A DNA stretch of 64,000 nucleotides, taken from contig CAWAZL010000008.1 in assembly GCA_963786495.1 (NCBI GenBank), positions 165,551 through 229,550 of the forward strand. Direction: 5' to 3'. Source of the DNA: JALZKA01 sp963786495. GTDB taxonomy: Bacteria > Actinomycetota > Thermoleophilia > Solirubrobacterales > 70-9. Of this stretch, positions 25,160 through 34,956 are shown in pieces. The notes under the pieces are model-generated. The model was not told where the DNA came from. It saw only the letters and a list, made by a program, of their open reading frames with translations, and made no database searches. Position numbers and translations under genes: made by a program. Position 1 is the first letter of the stretch. The number at the start of each line of letters is the position of its first letter.

Positions 25160-26482
25160 GTGGCCGAGACGCTCACCCCCGCCGAAGCCGCAGCGCGCCT
25201 CCTCCCGTCCGACACGCTCGGGATCCCCCTTGCTACGGGCCAGCCGCCGGAATTCATGGCCGCTTTGGGAGAGCGCGACGACTGGCAGGACCTGAGGGTC
25301 TACGGGGCGCTCCTGGGAGTCGGCACCGCGCTCTTCAACCACGAGAACGTCCACTACCTGTCCGGTTTCTTTGGCCCGTTCGAGCGCGCGCTGCGCGACC
25401 AAGGCGCGAACATCTCGTTCGCTGCCGCCGACTTCCGCCGCTTCGCCCCGCTGCTCGAGGAACAGAGCCCCCGCGTGATGGCGACCGCCGCCGCCCCGCC
25501 CGACTCCGAGGGCTGGTGCTCGCTTTCGCTCCACGCGGGCGGCACATCGGCCGAGATGATCCGCGCCGCTGCGGACCCCCAGCGCCTGCTGGTGGTCGAG
25601 ACCTCGCCCAACTACCCACGGACCTTCGGCGTGCCGCCCGAGCACATGCACGCGCTCAAGGTCGACGAGATCGACATCCTCGTCGAGGGCGACGGCTCCC
25701 CCCTCCCCCTGCCCGAGGTCGAGCCGACCCAAGCCGATTTGGAGATCGCAAAGCACGCCGCGGCGTTCGTGCCCGACGGCGCGACGCTGCAGACCGGAAT
25801 CGGGACCATTCCCTCAGCGATCGCCACCCGGCTCGCCGACGGCGAAAAGGGCGACTTTGGCGTCCACTCCGAGATGTTCACGAACGGGCTGATGGCCCTT
25901 CATGAGGCCGGCAAGGTCTCGAACGCCGACAAGGGCGTCTACGACGGCGTCTCGGTCGCCACCTTTGCGGCCGGCTCGGAAGAGCTCTACAAGTGGCTCC
26001 ACGAGAACGAGGACATCGCCTTCCTGCCGGTCGAGCTTGTCAACTCGACCGAGGCGATCGCCAAGAACCGCAAGATGATCACGATCAACGGCGCGCTGGC
26101 GATTGACATCCATGGACAGGTCGTCGCCGACACGATCAACGGGACCCAGTTCTCCGGCATCGGCGGGCACGAGGACTTCATCGCGGGCCCGGCGCTCGAG
26201 GTCGAGGACCGCTCGCTCCTGTGCTTTCCGGCGACCTACAAGCCGAAAGAGGGCAAGCTCCAGTCGCGCATCGTTCCGTGGTTCGAGGCCGGCGCGGTGA
26301 TCACAACCCCCCGCCATCAGGTCGACGTGATCGTCACCGAGTTCGGCGCCGCAGAGCTCCAGGGCAAGACCGTCCACCAGCGGGCGCTTGCGCTTGCCGC
26401 TATTGCGCATCCCGACTTCCGCGACGAGTTGATCGAGGCCGGCGAGCGCGCGACGGGCGGGCGCGCACCTCAGGGCAAATAG
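25160..26482 (+). CDS. Acetyl-CoA hydrolase/CoA-transferase family protein (4-hydroxybutyrate CoA-transferase-like)
   Basis: A 440-residue class I CoA-transferase. The glycine-rich CoA loop QTGIGTIPSAI and the active-site Glu in GVHSEMFTNG (residue about 238) are present, together with INGTQFSGIGGHEDFI and the C-terminal TEFGAAELQGKTVHQRA, which are typical of the AcH/4-HB CoA-transferase group. It moves CoA between acyl groups. The GTG at 25160 starts the gene. First of four same-strand genes that look like an acyl activation and beta-oxidation operon. Confidence 0.9.
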   Translation: MAETLTPAEAAARLLPSDTLGIPLATGQPPEFMAALGERDDWQDLRVYGALLGVGTALFNHENVHYLSGFFGPFERALRDQGANISFAAADFRRFAPLLEEQSPRVMATAAAPPDSEGWCSLSLHAGGTSAEMIRAAADPQRLLVVETSPNYPRTFGVPPEHMHALKVDEIDILVEGDGSPLPLPEVEPTQADLEIAKHAAAFVPDGATLQTGIGTIPSAIATRLADGEKGDFGVHSEMFTNGLMALHEAGKVSNADKGVYDGVSVATFAAGSEELYKWLHENEDIAFLPVELVNSTEAIAKNRKMITINGALAIDIHGQVVADTINGTQFSGIGGHEDFIAGPALEVEDRSLLCFPATYKPKEGKLQSRIVPWFEAGAVITTPRHQVDVIVTEFGAAELQGKTVHQRALALAAIAHPDFRDELIEAGERATGGRAPQGK

Positions 26483-26494
26483 GGTTCGGAGCCA

Positions 26495-29459
26495 GTGAAT
26501 CCGCTGGACGCAATCCTCAGCCCGGTTTCGCGTGCCGGGGCCGCCGCCCAGAACGCGCTCGAGGTCGCGCGCTTCGGGGGCCTGGAGACGGGCGAGGAGG
26601 CCTCACCCTTCGAAGTCGTCGCGAAGCGGCCGATTTACCGCCTGAGGCGCTACTTCCCACCCGACAAGGCTGAGGAAGCTGGAGCTCCGGTGATCCTGGT
26701 GCCGCCGATGATGCTGGCGTCGGAGATCTACGACGTCTCGCCGTCCTCGACGGCGGTCGGAACGCTCCATGCCCAAGGGGTGGATCCCTGGGTCGTCGAC
26801 TTCGGCGCCCCGGAGCACGAAGAGGGTGGGTTCGAGCGGACGCTCGCGGACCACGTGCTGGCCGTCTCGGACGCCGTCGACCTGGTCCGGAAGGCGACGG
26901 GCAAGGACCCGCACCTCGGCGGCTACAGCCAGGGTGGGATGTTCTGTTACCAGGCGGCGGCGCTTCGCAGGGGCAAGGGCCTTGCGAGCCTCATCACGTT
27001 CGGCAGTCCCGTAGACACGGCGGCCGCAATGCCTTTGGGCATCCCCGAGGAGGTCGCGACGCGCCTCGCCGACGTACTCGCTGTGAGCCCGCTGGCCCGT
27101 GGTGCGGTTCCTGCCTGGATGTCGCGCCTGGGGTTTCGGATGCTCGATCCCGTCAAGGCGGCCCGCCAGCAGTTCGACTTCGTCCGTCAGCTGCACGACC
27201 GCGAGGCGCTCCTCCCGCGCGAGCGACAGCGCCAGCTTCCTACAGGCCAACGGCTGGGTTGCCTGGCCTGGCCCCGCGCTCGCAGACTTCTTGAAGCAGT
27301 TCGTCGCCCACAACCGGATGCTGGACGGTGGCTTCGTGATCGACGAGCGCCTGGTCACGCTCGCCGACATCGAATGCCCGATCCTGACCGTCGTCGGCGA
27401 GGTTGACGAGATCGCCCCCGCGGCCGCGGTGCGGGCAATCGTCCGCGCCGCCCCACGCGCCGAGGTCTACGAGCTCGCGCTTCGCGCCGGCCATTTCGGC
27501 CTCGTCGTCGGCTCGGCTTCGAACGCGACCACCTGGCCATCAGTTGCCGGCTGGACGCGCTGGCGCGACTCCGACGCCGAGCTGCCCGACACCATCCGCC
27601 GCGTCGAGGAGTCGTCCGAGCTGGAGAGCGCGGGGGCCGGCGCGCGCGCGGGCTACGGCCTCTCGCTCGCCGGTGGCGTCGCCTCGAACTTGGCGCGATC
27701 GATGCTCTCGGGCGCTGCCCGCACCGCCTCCAGCGTGCGCGCGATCGGCTCAGAGGCCTTCTCCGAGCTACCGCGGCTGATTCGCCTCGATCAGGTCCGT
27801 CCGCGCACGCGGATCTCGCTCGGGAAGCTCCTCGACGAGCAGGCCGACGACCACCCCGAGCAGGTCTTCTTCCTCTTCGAGGACCGCGCCCACACCCATG
27901 CCGCGGCCAAACACCGAATCGACTCGATCGTCCGGGGCCTGATTTCAATCGGCGTCCACCAGGGCGAGCACGTGGGCGTCCTCATGGAGCCGCGGCCGAC
28001 GGCGCTTACCGTCGTCGCCGCGCTCAGCCGCCTGGGCGCCGTTGGCGTCCTGCTTCGCCCCGACGGCGATGTCGAGCGCGAGGCGGAGCTTGGCGAGATC
28101 GCACGCGTCGTCTCCGATCCCGAGCACATGGCCGAAGCCGGGAAGGCGGGCGTGCAGGTGCTGGTCCTAGGTGGTGGCGCCGGCCCGCGCGACCTCGGAC
28201 GTGGAGTGGTCGACATGGAGCGGATCGACCCGGACAAGGTGAAGCTCCCCGGCTGGTACAAGCCGAATCCCGGCCGGGCACGCGATCTCGCCTTCATCCT
28301 CTTCACCGGATCGGGCGAGCGCACGCGGCCCAACCGGATCACCAACCGTCGCTGGATCCTCTCGGCGTTCGGGACCGCGGCGTCCGCGTCACTTTCTGAA
28401 GCGGACACTGTCTATTCCGTCACGCCCGTCTATCACCCGTCGGGCCTCATGGTGAGCTTCGGGGGCGCGATCGCAGGCGGGGCGCGGATCGCGATGGCGC
28501 GCGATTTCGACCCCGCGACCTTCTGGGACGAGGTGCGCCGCTACGGCGTCACGGTCGGCACATACACGTGGACGATGCTCCGCGACCTGGTGGAAGCCGA
28601 GCCCAACCCGAACGAGCGCCACCATCCCGTGCGCCTGTTCATGGGCTCCGGCATGCCGCAAGGACTCTGGACGCGGGTCGTCGACCGCTTCGCGCCCGCC
28701 CGGATCGTCGAGTTCTACGCCTCGACCCAGGGCGATGTGGTCCTCGCGAACGTCTCCGGCCAGAAGATCGGCGCGATGGGCCGTCCGCTGCCGGGCTCCG
28801 CGCGCGTGCGGATCGCGGCACTCGATCTGGAAGCCGGCAAGCTCAAGGCCACCGACGACGGGTTCGCCCGCGAGTGCGAGACGAACGAGATCGGCGTCCT
28901 GGTCTCCGAGGTCGACCCAGACGTGAATCCGACAGCCGAGACGCCCCTGCGAGGGGTCTTCCAGGCCGACGACGCGTGGGTCGCGACGGGCGACCTCTTC
29001 CGCAAGGACTCGGACGGCGACTTCTGGCTCCTCGACTCGATCACGACGCTTATCCACACCCAGGACGGGCCTTTTGCGCCGACACCGGTTCGCGACGCCC
29101 TGTGGTCGATCGACGCAGTAGACCTGGCAGTCTGCTTCGGCGTCGACGATCCGGACGGGACCGAAGCCCTGGTCATCGGAGCGGTCACCCTGCGCAAGGG
29201 TCAAAAACTCACGATCGCCGACCTCGAGGACGCGCTCCGCACCTTGCCCGAGAAGGCCCGGCCCCATTACGTCCGCATCGCCGACGAGATCCCGGTCACG
29301 ACGTGGTACCGCCCGATAACCGCCCCGCTCAAGGCCCTCGGCGTTCCCGACGGCAAGAAGGGGGTCGCCTACAAGCTGAACTCGGACGGCGGGTACAACA
29401 AGGTCACCAAGCCCAAGCCGAAGCCAAAGCCGAAGCCCAAGGAGAAAGCAAGTGCCTGA
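26495..29459 (+). CDS. Alpha/beta-hydrolase (PhaC-like) fused to an acyl-CoA synthetase-like domain (one frame break)
   Basis: About 987 residues in total. Part 1 (to about residue 330) is a PhaC/hydrolase fold with nucleophile GYSQGGMFCYQ and catalytic AIVRAAPRAEVYELALRAGHFG region; part 2 is an AMP-binding ligase fold with VYHPSGLM, EFYASTQGDVVLANV, AMGRPLPGS and WVATGDLFRKDSDGDFWLLDS. The ATP loop is degenerate (FTGSGERTRPNRITN instead of a TSGTTGxPK type). Near 27220 the frame shifts by one base; both parts continue smoothly across it. The gene ends in a Lys-Pro tail. It probably links ester or thioester cleavage with acyl activation. The GTG start at 26495 follows CGGAG. Confidence 0.78.
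29402..29442 (+). repeat. AAGCCN hexamer tandem repeat encoding a Lys-Pro tail
   Basis: Seven or so AAGCC(C/G/A) hexamers encode alternating K-P at the extreme C-terminus of the hydrolase/ligase fusion, just before the overlapping start of the enoyl-CoA hydratase gene. Simple repeats of this type can vary in copy number. Confidence 0.65.
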
Positions 29460-30261
29460 GTTCGAAACCGTCAACCTGGAGGTCGCCGACGGTGTGGCGA
29501 CGGTCGAGCTGAACCGTCCCGACGCCCTCAACGCATGGAACCTTCAGCTCGGCGAGGACCTGCGGGCTGCGCTCGAATCGGTCGCCGTCGACGAGGCGGT
29601 GCGCGCCGTCCTCCTCACCGGCGCGGGGCGGGCCTTCTCTTCGGGCGCCGACCTGACGGAGACCCGCGAGGGCACCTCGGACAGCGTGGACGAGGACGGG
29701 AACTTCGACCTCTCGAAGCGTCTTCGCGAGCGCTATCACCCGATCATTCATGCGATCCGGGACATGCCGAAGCCGGTCGTCTCGGCCGTCAACGGGCCCG
29801 CCGCGGGGATCGGCTGCTCGCTCGCGCTCTCGGCCGACCTGATCGTCGCCTCGCACTCGTCCTTCTTCCTGCTCGCCTTCGTGAACATCGGGCTCGTGCC
29901 CGATGGCGGTTCGACGGCCTTCGTGCCTGCACGCATCGGGCTTGCCCGCGCTGCCGAGATGATGATGCTCGGCGAGCGAGTCAGCGCCGAGAAAGCGCAC
30001 GAGTGGGGCCTCGTCAACACCGTCGTTCCCGACGAATCCCTCCACGCCGAGGCCCGCGCGCTCGTCGAGCGCCTGGCAAAGGGCCCGACCCGCTCCTACG
30101 CGGGCGCCAAGGAGCTTCTCAACCGTCGCGTCTACGCGGACCTTGCGGGTCAGCTCGAGGCCGAGGCGGACCAACAGCGCGCGATGGGCAAGTCCCAGGA
30201 CTTCATCGAAGGAGTCATGGCGTTCGCCCAGAAACGCGATCCGGACTTCAAGGGCCACTGA
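29452..30261 (+). CDS. Enoyl-CoA hydratase/isomerase family protein
   Basis: A 269-residue crotonase-fold enzyme. The CoA/oxyanion segment AFSSGADLTETREG, the second oxyanion loop VSAVNGPAAGIGCSLALSADL, and the catalytic-region GLVPDGGSTAF (Glu replaced by Asp at the first acidic position, as in PaaG-type isomerases) are present. It probably hydrates or isomerises an unsaturated acyl-CoA in beta-oxidation. The GTG start overlaps the end of the fusion gene by eight bases, indicating translational coupling. Confidence 0.9.
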   Translation: MPEFETVNLEVADGVATVELNRPDALNAWNLQLGEDLRAALESVAVDEAVRAVLLTGAGRAFSSGADLTETREGTSDSVDEDGNFDLSKRLRERYHPIIHAIRDMPKPVVSAVNGPAAGIGCSLALSADLIVASHSSFFLLAFVNIGLVPDGGSTAFVPARIGLARAAEMMMLGERVSAEKAHEWGLVNTVVPDESLHAEARALVERLAKGPTRSYAGAKELLNRRVYADLAGQLEAEADQQRAMGKSQDFIEGVMAFAQKRDPDFKGH

Positions 30262-30896
30262 GCGCTCCGCAGCACAACTCCGCGCAGCTTGACGCCTGGG
30301 CCTGGCAGGTCCTCAGGCCGCTGCTCGACGGTCGCCCATATCTGCCATGGACCGAAGGCGCGATCCGTCCGGCTGCCCTGGTCGCGATCCTCAACGAGAT
30401 CGCCTTCGCCGAGCGCCGGACGGTCGTCGAACTCGGGTCCGGCATCTCCTCGATCGTGATCGGCCGCTTGCTGGCGCAGCGCGGCGGAAAGCTCACTGCC
30501 GTTGAGCACGATCCCGACTGGGCCGCGCTGGTTCAGCGGCAGGTCGAGCGCGAAAGGCTTGGGGACGTCATCGAGGTGATCGTCTCCTCGCTCGAGCCTC
30601 ATGAGGCCAGCTGGTCAGGCGCACCCTGGTACTCACGCGAGTCGGTCGCCCTTTTGCCGGGGGGCATCAGCCTGCTGCTCATCGACGGTCCGCCCGGCTA
30701 TGGCGAGGGCATGGCGTACAGCCGCTATCCGGCCCTGCCGGCGCTCGCGGACCGGCTGTTCGCCAACGCGCTGGTCTTCTTGGACGATGCTGATCGCGAG
30801 CCCGAGCGCGAGATCATCGCGCGCTGGGCCCAGGAAGTTCCGGACTGGACCTTCGGGATCGATGCCGCGAGCGGCCTGGCGGTGGGCAGGCGATAA
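30258..30896 (+). CDS. SAM-dependent methyltransferase-like protein (start uncertain)
   Basis: An about 212-residue Rossmann-fold protein: RRTVVELGSGISSIVIGRLL (motif I), KLTAVEHDPDWAAL (motif II), LLLIDGPPGYGEG and FANALVFLDDADRE. It resembles small class I methyltransferases of the FkbM or caffeoyl-CoA type. There is no ATG, GTG or TTG before the conserved region in this frame; the only near-cognate start is CTG at 30258, overlapping the previous stop. Either a non-standard start or an unrecognised indel is present. Last gene of the operon. Confidence 0.65.
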   Translation: MSAPQHNSAQLDAWAWQVLRPLLDGRPYLPWTEGAIRPAALVAILNEIAFAERRTVVELGSGISSIVIGRLLAQRGGKLTAVEHDPDWAALVQRQVERERLGDVIEVIVSSLEPHEASWSGAPWYSRESVALLPGGISLLLIDGPPGYGEGMAYSRYPALPALADRLFANALVFLDDADREPEREIIARWAQEVPDWTFGIDAASGLAVGRR

Positions 30897-30903
30897 CTAG
30901 ATC

Positions 30904-30961
30904 GGGGTCAGACCCAACATCGCGCACTGGCGCGGCAGTTCGAATTCTTGGGGTCTGCCCG
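30904..30961. repeat. GGGGTCAGACCC repeat family, inverted pair
   Basis: GGGGTCAGACCC at 30904-30915 and an inverted partner GGGGTCTGCCC near 30949-30959 enclose CGCGCACTGGCGCG (self-complementary core). It occupies the whole space between the convergent methyltransferase and kinase genes and may serve as a terminator. Confidence 0.6.
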
Positions 30962-30967
30962 ACCGAA

Positions 30968-32358
30968 TTACTCGTCCTTCTTCGCTTGGCCCGGAGGGAC
31001 CTTCCCGCTGGGCCTGGCATCGCCCCCGGTCTCAGAGCCCTCGCCGGCTGCGGCGTTAGCCTCGTCGAGAGTCTGCTTGCACGGTCTCGCGTCTGGTCGT
31101 CCCAGGTCGAGCCGCTTTTCCAGATATGGGATGGCCTCGTCGGGACGGCCGGCCAAAAGCAGCGCGTGGCCGAGGTTGTAGAGGGAGTAGGCGTAGTTGA
31201 TGTCCGTCGAGTCCTCGGGGTAGAAGTCGACGGCCTGCTGGAGGATCGGGATGGCCTCTTCGGGCCTTCCCGCGTCGATCAGCGCGCTTGCCCTGCTGGT
31301 CGAGCGCGACGGGGTCGACAGCCGTTGCGGCCGCCGTTGCCGAGCCGCCCGAGCCCCTGTCTCCCGAGCCGGAGTCTTTGCTGCCGCCAGAGCCCGCCTC
31401 GTTGGCGGTGTCGTCGTTCGAGGCACTCCGCTCGATGCCGCGTTCGTGCCGCCGTTACTGCCTTCGTCGCCTCCTGCCGATCGCCTGAGCGATGGCGACG
31501 ATCGCAACCACAGCCAGCAGCGCGAGTCCCGCAATCGCGGCGGGGCGCGCCGGAGCGCTTCTCGGACTGAATGACAATCGTGCGTGGCGTCGGCTCGCCC
31601 GCGGGCAGGTCGGCGCAGGTGCCGAGCGCGCGCCGATCGAGCTCGCCGAGCGCGGCGGTTGCGGACTCAGGTCGATCCGACACATCTTCGGCGCAGAGAC
31701 GGTCTACCAGCGCGCGAGTCTGCGGCGCTCCGTCGTTGCCAATCGCCTCTCGCAAGACGACGCCGGCCGAATAGAGGTCAGTGCGCTCGTCCGCCGGCTC
31801 TCCCGCCCAAAGCTCAGGCGCCATGAACCTCGCAGTCCCTGGGATCTGACCCGTCTGGGTGAGCGCAGTGGCGTCCTCGGGCCGTGCGACGCCGAAGTCC
31901 GTGAGGCACGCCGTCCCGGCCGCATCGAAGAGCACGTTCCCCGGCTTGATGTCGCGGTGGACGATCCCGGCAGCGTGAATCGCCTCGAGCGCTGTCAGGA
32001 GGTCGCGCGCCAGGCGCTCCGGGTCGGACGGCTCGCCCAACTGCAGGCGGTCCCAAAGCGAGCCTCCCGGCATGTAGGCCATGACGATGTAGGGGCGCTC
32101 ATCGCTGGCGTCGAAGTCATAGACGGACACAAGGTTCGGGTGGGTGAGACTCGCAACCAAACGAGCTTCCCGCCTGAAGCGCGCGAGCCAGCTGTCGTCC
32201 GATGCGAGCGCCTCTGACAGCACCTTGACCGCGACGGGCCGGTCCAGGACATCGTCGTCGGCAAGCCAGACCGTGGCCGCGCCGCCGCTGCCCACGCGTG
32301 CCTGCAAGCTGTAGCGCCCCCCACCCAGAATGGTTCCTTCGCCGATTGCGCCGATCAT
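30968..32358 (-). pseudogene. PknB-type Ser/Thr protein kinase with TM helix and external TPR tail, four frame breaks
   Basis: The N-terminal kinase domain is intact: VGSGGAATVW (P-loop), VAVKVL (Lys), HRDIKPGNVLFD (catalytic loop), DFGVARPED and APELWAGEPADERTDLYSAGVV. Beyond residue about 265 the frame changes near 31550, 31470, 31420 and 31285. Stitched together it gives a TM helix (RPAAIAGLALLAVVAIVAIA), a Gly/Ser-rich linker (ANEAGSGGSKDSGSGDRG) and TPR-like repeats (ALIDAGRPEEAIPILQQAVD, LLLAGRPDEAIPYLEKRLD), ending KKDE. All expected parts survive, so sequencing errors in the GC-rich linker are as likely as true decay. Its start overlaps the upstream HAD gene by four bases. Confidence 0.75.
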
Positions 32359-33002
32359 CGTGAGAGCGCGACGTCGAGGTTGTCCGCGAGAGCCATTGCG
32401 GACTCGTATACCGCGATGGCCCCCGCTTCATTCAATTCCGCTTCGGACACGCCTCCGGTGAGGACGCCGATAGCCGGGATCCCGGCGCGCGCGGCGGCCT
32501 TCACGTCCCACACCGTGTCGCCCACCAGGAGCGCGTCCTTCGTGGCGGCCTTCTCCAGCGCCGCCTCCACCAGGTCGGGCTCGGGCTTGGTGTTTTCGAC
32601 ATCGCTCGAGGTGGTCCAATCGACTTGGTCCTTCGCGTCGAGCATCTCGACGTAGTGCTCGACCTCGTCCGAGCTCGCGGACGATGCGAGCACGATCTTG
32701 ATGTCGCGCTTTTTGATGCCTGCGACCAACTCCCGGGCACCAGCGAGCACGCGAACCTCGTCGATCAACTCCCCGTAGAGCTCCGACTCGGAATCGCGGA
32801 TGGCGTCTCCCGAGTCCTTCTCGACTTCGTCGCCCGCCAGCTCCGCCACGAGCTGGTCGCCGCCCATGCCGATGTGGCGGTGGATGCGCCAGAGCTCCAC
32901 GTGCGTTCCGTGCCGTGCGAACGCCCGGTCCCACGCGATCGCGTGCTGGTAATTCGTGTCGACGAGGGTGCCGTCGATATCGAGAATGACTGCTCCGACC
33001 AT
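32355..33002 (-). CDS. HAD family phosphatase (phosphoglycolate phosphatase-like)
   Basis: A 215-residue HAD hydrolase with a complete active site: nucleophile motif I AVILDIDGTLVDTN, motif II Ser in VLASSAS, motif III Lys in TKPEPDLV and motif IV Asp in LLVGDTVWDVKAA. A small helical cap (residues about 17-85) places it in subfamily I with Gph/beta-phosphoglucomutase-like enzymes. Substrate not predictable. Translationally coupled to the kinase gene downstream (ATGA overlap). Confidence 0.9.
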   Translation of the reverse strand: MVGAVILDIDGTLVDTNYQHAIAWDRAFARHGTHVELWRIHRHIGMGGDQLVAELAGDEVEKDSGDAIRDSESELYGELIDEVRVLAGARELVAGIKKRDIKIVLASSASSDEVEHYVEMLDAKDQVDWTTSSDVENTKPEPDLVEAALEKAATKDALLVGDTVWDVKAAARAGIPAIGVLTGGVSEAELNEAGAIAVYESAMALADNLDVALSR

Positions 33003-33019
33003 GATGCGAAGGCTATGAA

Positions 33020-34012
33020 CTAGCTCTCTCCACGCACGGCCGGCAGCACCTTGTCCCCGTACGTGCGGATTGCCGCGTGCGGATCCTCACCTGTGATGTT
33101 CATGAGCACGACGATCGTCGCGCCCATCTCAGCGATCTGTCGGACGCGGTCGATGTGCTCGTCTACGTCCGAGGTGAGGATGAACGACTCACGGAACTCG
33201 TCGTCGGAAATCTCGCGTTCTGCCCGCTCGTACATCTCCTTCGGGTCGTGGATGTCGTCCGTGTAGTACGCGTCCACTCCAGTCGACTTCCACTTGCGGG
33301 CGCTCTCGAACGCGGTCTCCTCGTCCTCATGCCAGGAAAACCCCGTGTGGAGCACGATCTCGCCCGGGTCCGACCCCTCCTCGTCGCACGCCGAGCGGTA
33401 CGTGTCGATCAGGTCAGGCGCCCGCTCCGGATCGGCCAGCGTCCACAGCCCGTCGCCCCACCTCGCGGCGACCTTCGCCGCCTCAGGCCCGAAAGCCGAA
33501 ACCCAGATTGGAGGCCTGCGCTCGCCGCGAGTGTGAAGATAGGCGCCGCGCGTCGTGAAGTGCTCGCCTTCGAAGTCAAGGCGCTCCCCGTCGAAGAGGC
33601 GCGAGATGATCTCGAGCGCCTCAGCCATCCGCTTGACCTGAACCTCGGGCTCTGGCCAGTCGGCCCCGGTGGGCGTCTCGTTCAGGGCCTCGCCCGAGCC
33701 AATCCCCAGGAAGGCCCGACCCGGGAACATCTCCTCGAGCGTCGCGAATGCTTGCGCGACGATCACCGGGTTGTAGCGGAACATCGGAGCGGTCACGCCC
33801 GTGCCGAGCTCGACCTTCTCGGTCGCCTGCCCGGCGGCGCCGAGCCAGGTCCACGCCTGGCCTGACTCGCCCGGCTCCCACCATGGCTGCAGGTGGTCGG
33901 ACGCGGAGATGCCTTCGAACCCGGCCTTCTCCGCCTCGACCGCCTGCTCGATCAGCTCAGAGGGCGGAAAGCCCTCGTGTGCCGCGCCGTAGAAATAGCG
34001 CGTTTTGGCCAC
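33020..34012 (-). CDS. F420-dependent LLM-class oxidoreductase (FGD-like)
   Basis: A 330-residue luciferase-like TIM barrel of the group that contains F420-dependent glucose-6-phosphate dehydrogenase: FYGAAHEGFPPSELIEQAVEAE, GISASDHLQPWWEPGESGQ (F420-contacting loop), LGTGVTAPMFRYNPVIVAQAFA, LGIGSGEALNE and WVSAFGPEAAKVAARWGDG. It implies coenzyme F420 use by the host. The electron donor may be glucose-6-phosphate or another alcohol; sequence alone does not decide. It ends 3 bases before a CBS gene region and is on the same strand. Confidence 0.9.
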   Translation of the reverse strand: MAKTRYFYGAAHEGFPPSELIEQAVEAEKAGFEGISASDHLQPWWEPGESGQAWTWLGAAGQATEKVELGTGVTAPMFRYNPVIVAQAFATLEEMFPGRAFLGIGSGEALNETPTGADWPEPEVQVKRMAEALEIISRLFDGERLDFEGEHFTTRGAYLHTRGERRPPIWVSAFGPEAAKVAARWGDGLWTLADPERAPDLIDTYRSACDEEGSDPGEIVLHTGFSWHEDEETAFESARKWKSTGVDAYYTDDIHDPKEMYERAEREISDDEFRESFILTSDVDEHIDRVRQIAEMGATIVVLMNITGEDPHAAIRTYGDKVLPAVRGES

Positions 34013-34015
34013 GCG

Positions 34016-34438
34016 CTAGGCGGCTTGGGAGATCGCTTCAACCAGCTGGCCAACATCGTCCTCGTCGACGTTCTTGGCTAGGTCGGCTTGACTGACGATG
34101 CCGACCAGGTCATGCCCGTCGATCACGGGCAGGCGCCGGATCTGGTGCTCGGTCATGGTCTTGATCGCCTCGGCGACCGAATCGTCGGCGCCGATGGTGA
34201 CCGGCTTGCCCTCGCCGAGCTCGCCCACCTTGACCGAGGAGGGATCACGGCCCTCGGCGATCACCTTGGTCACGATGTCGCGATCGGTGATCATGCCTTT
34301 GAGGCGATCGTCCTCACCGCAGATGGGCATCGACCCAACACCCAGGTCTTTGAGCTTCTTTGCCGCGTCTGCAACCGTGTCGTTCTCACCGGCGCACTCG
34401 CAGCCCTCGGTCATGATGTCGCGCGCTGTCTTTGCCAT
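34016..34438 (-). CDS. CBS-domain pair protein
   Basis: A 140-residue protein of two tandem CBS motifs: ARDIMTEGCECAGENDTVADAA...GVGSMPICGEDDRLKGMITDRDIV (given in parts) and a second TEHQIRRLPVIDGHDLVGIVS. CBS pairs bind adenine nucleotides and sense energy or stress state; small free-standing copies like this are common in actinobacteria under hypoxia or stress. A strong GGAGGATCAA Shine-Dalgarno precedes the ATG at 34438. Upstream of, and probably co-transcribed with, the F420 oxidoreductase. Confidence 0.9.
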   Translation of the reverse strand: MAKTARDIMTEGCECAGENDTVADAAKKLKDLGVGSMPICGEDDRLKGMITDRDIVTKVIAEGRDPSSVKVGELGEGKPVTIGADDSVAEAIKTMTEHQIRRLPVIDGHDLVGIVSQADLAKNVDEDDVGQLVEAISQAA

Positions 34439-34507
34439 TTGATCCTCCTTTGGGTTGGAGATATGCCTTCTCCAAGAGCGCTACCCAAGGGGAAGCATGG
34501 TTAACGC

Positions 34508-34897
34508 CTAGCTAGGGCCTCCGCCCGCCGAAGCCTTGGCAGCCTTCGCCTCAGACGTCTCGGTGGTGGCGACGGAAGTCGGTTCCGTCTCCCCAGGCTG
34601 GACGACCACGTCTGGCTCGCCTCCCTGCGACTTCTTCCAGAACGCAACGGCGCCGGCAGCCGCGCCCGCGGCCCCAACCGCCGCGACGGCCTTGCCCTTC
34701 GTACTCTCGAGGCCCGACGGGGCGCCCTTTGTGGTTGAAACCACTCGGTCCCGCGCGGTCTTGGCGCCTTCTGCCACGACTTCGCCGGCTGCCTGGGCAG
34801 CGTTCCCGACGGCCTTTCCGGCGTCTCCGGCAACGGCACCCGCCGCTTTGACGCGATCAGTCACGGTCTTCGGCTTCGAACGTTTCAAGCTGGGCAT
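34508..34897 (-). CDS. Small Ala/Lys-rich protein with one hydrophobic segment
   Basis: A 129-residue protein of low complexity: basic N-terminus MPSLKRSKPKTVTDRVKAAG, an Ala/Gly helical region, a possible membrane or amphipathic segment KAVAAVGAAGAAAGAVAFW (about residues 70-88) and an acidic Thr/Glu tail. Similar stress or membrane-associated small proteins are common in high-GC actinobacteria, but I recognise no named family. The ATG at 34897 has AAAGGTGA upstream; GTG at 34906 is an alternative. Confidence 0.6.
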   Translation of the reverse strand: MPSLKRSKPKTVTDRVKAAGAVAGDAGKAVGNAAQAAGEVVAEGAKTARDRVVSTTKGAPSGLESTKGKAVAAVGAAGAAAGAVAFWKKSQGGEPDVVVQPGETEPTSVATTETSEAKAAKASAGGGPS

Positions 34898-34956
34898 GTG
34901 AGTCACCTTTCGTTTCGCAATTTGAACTGCTCATCGGGCGCTACCCGCCCCCTCAC

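Noticed and set aside
29402..29442. AAGCCN tandem repeats considered as a CRISPR-like or regulatory array
   Set aside because: They are a simple hexamer run coding for Lys-Pro in frame, without spacers.
30936..30955. TTCGAATTC resembling a tRNA T-loop
   Set aside because: No acceptor stem, D-loop or anticodon arm around it; it lies inside a palindromic repeat.
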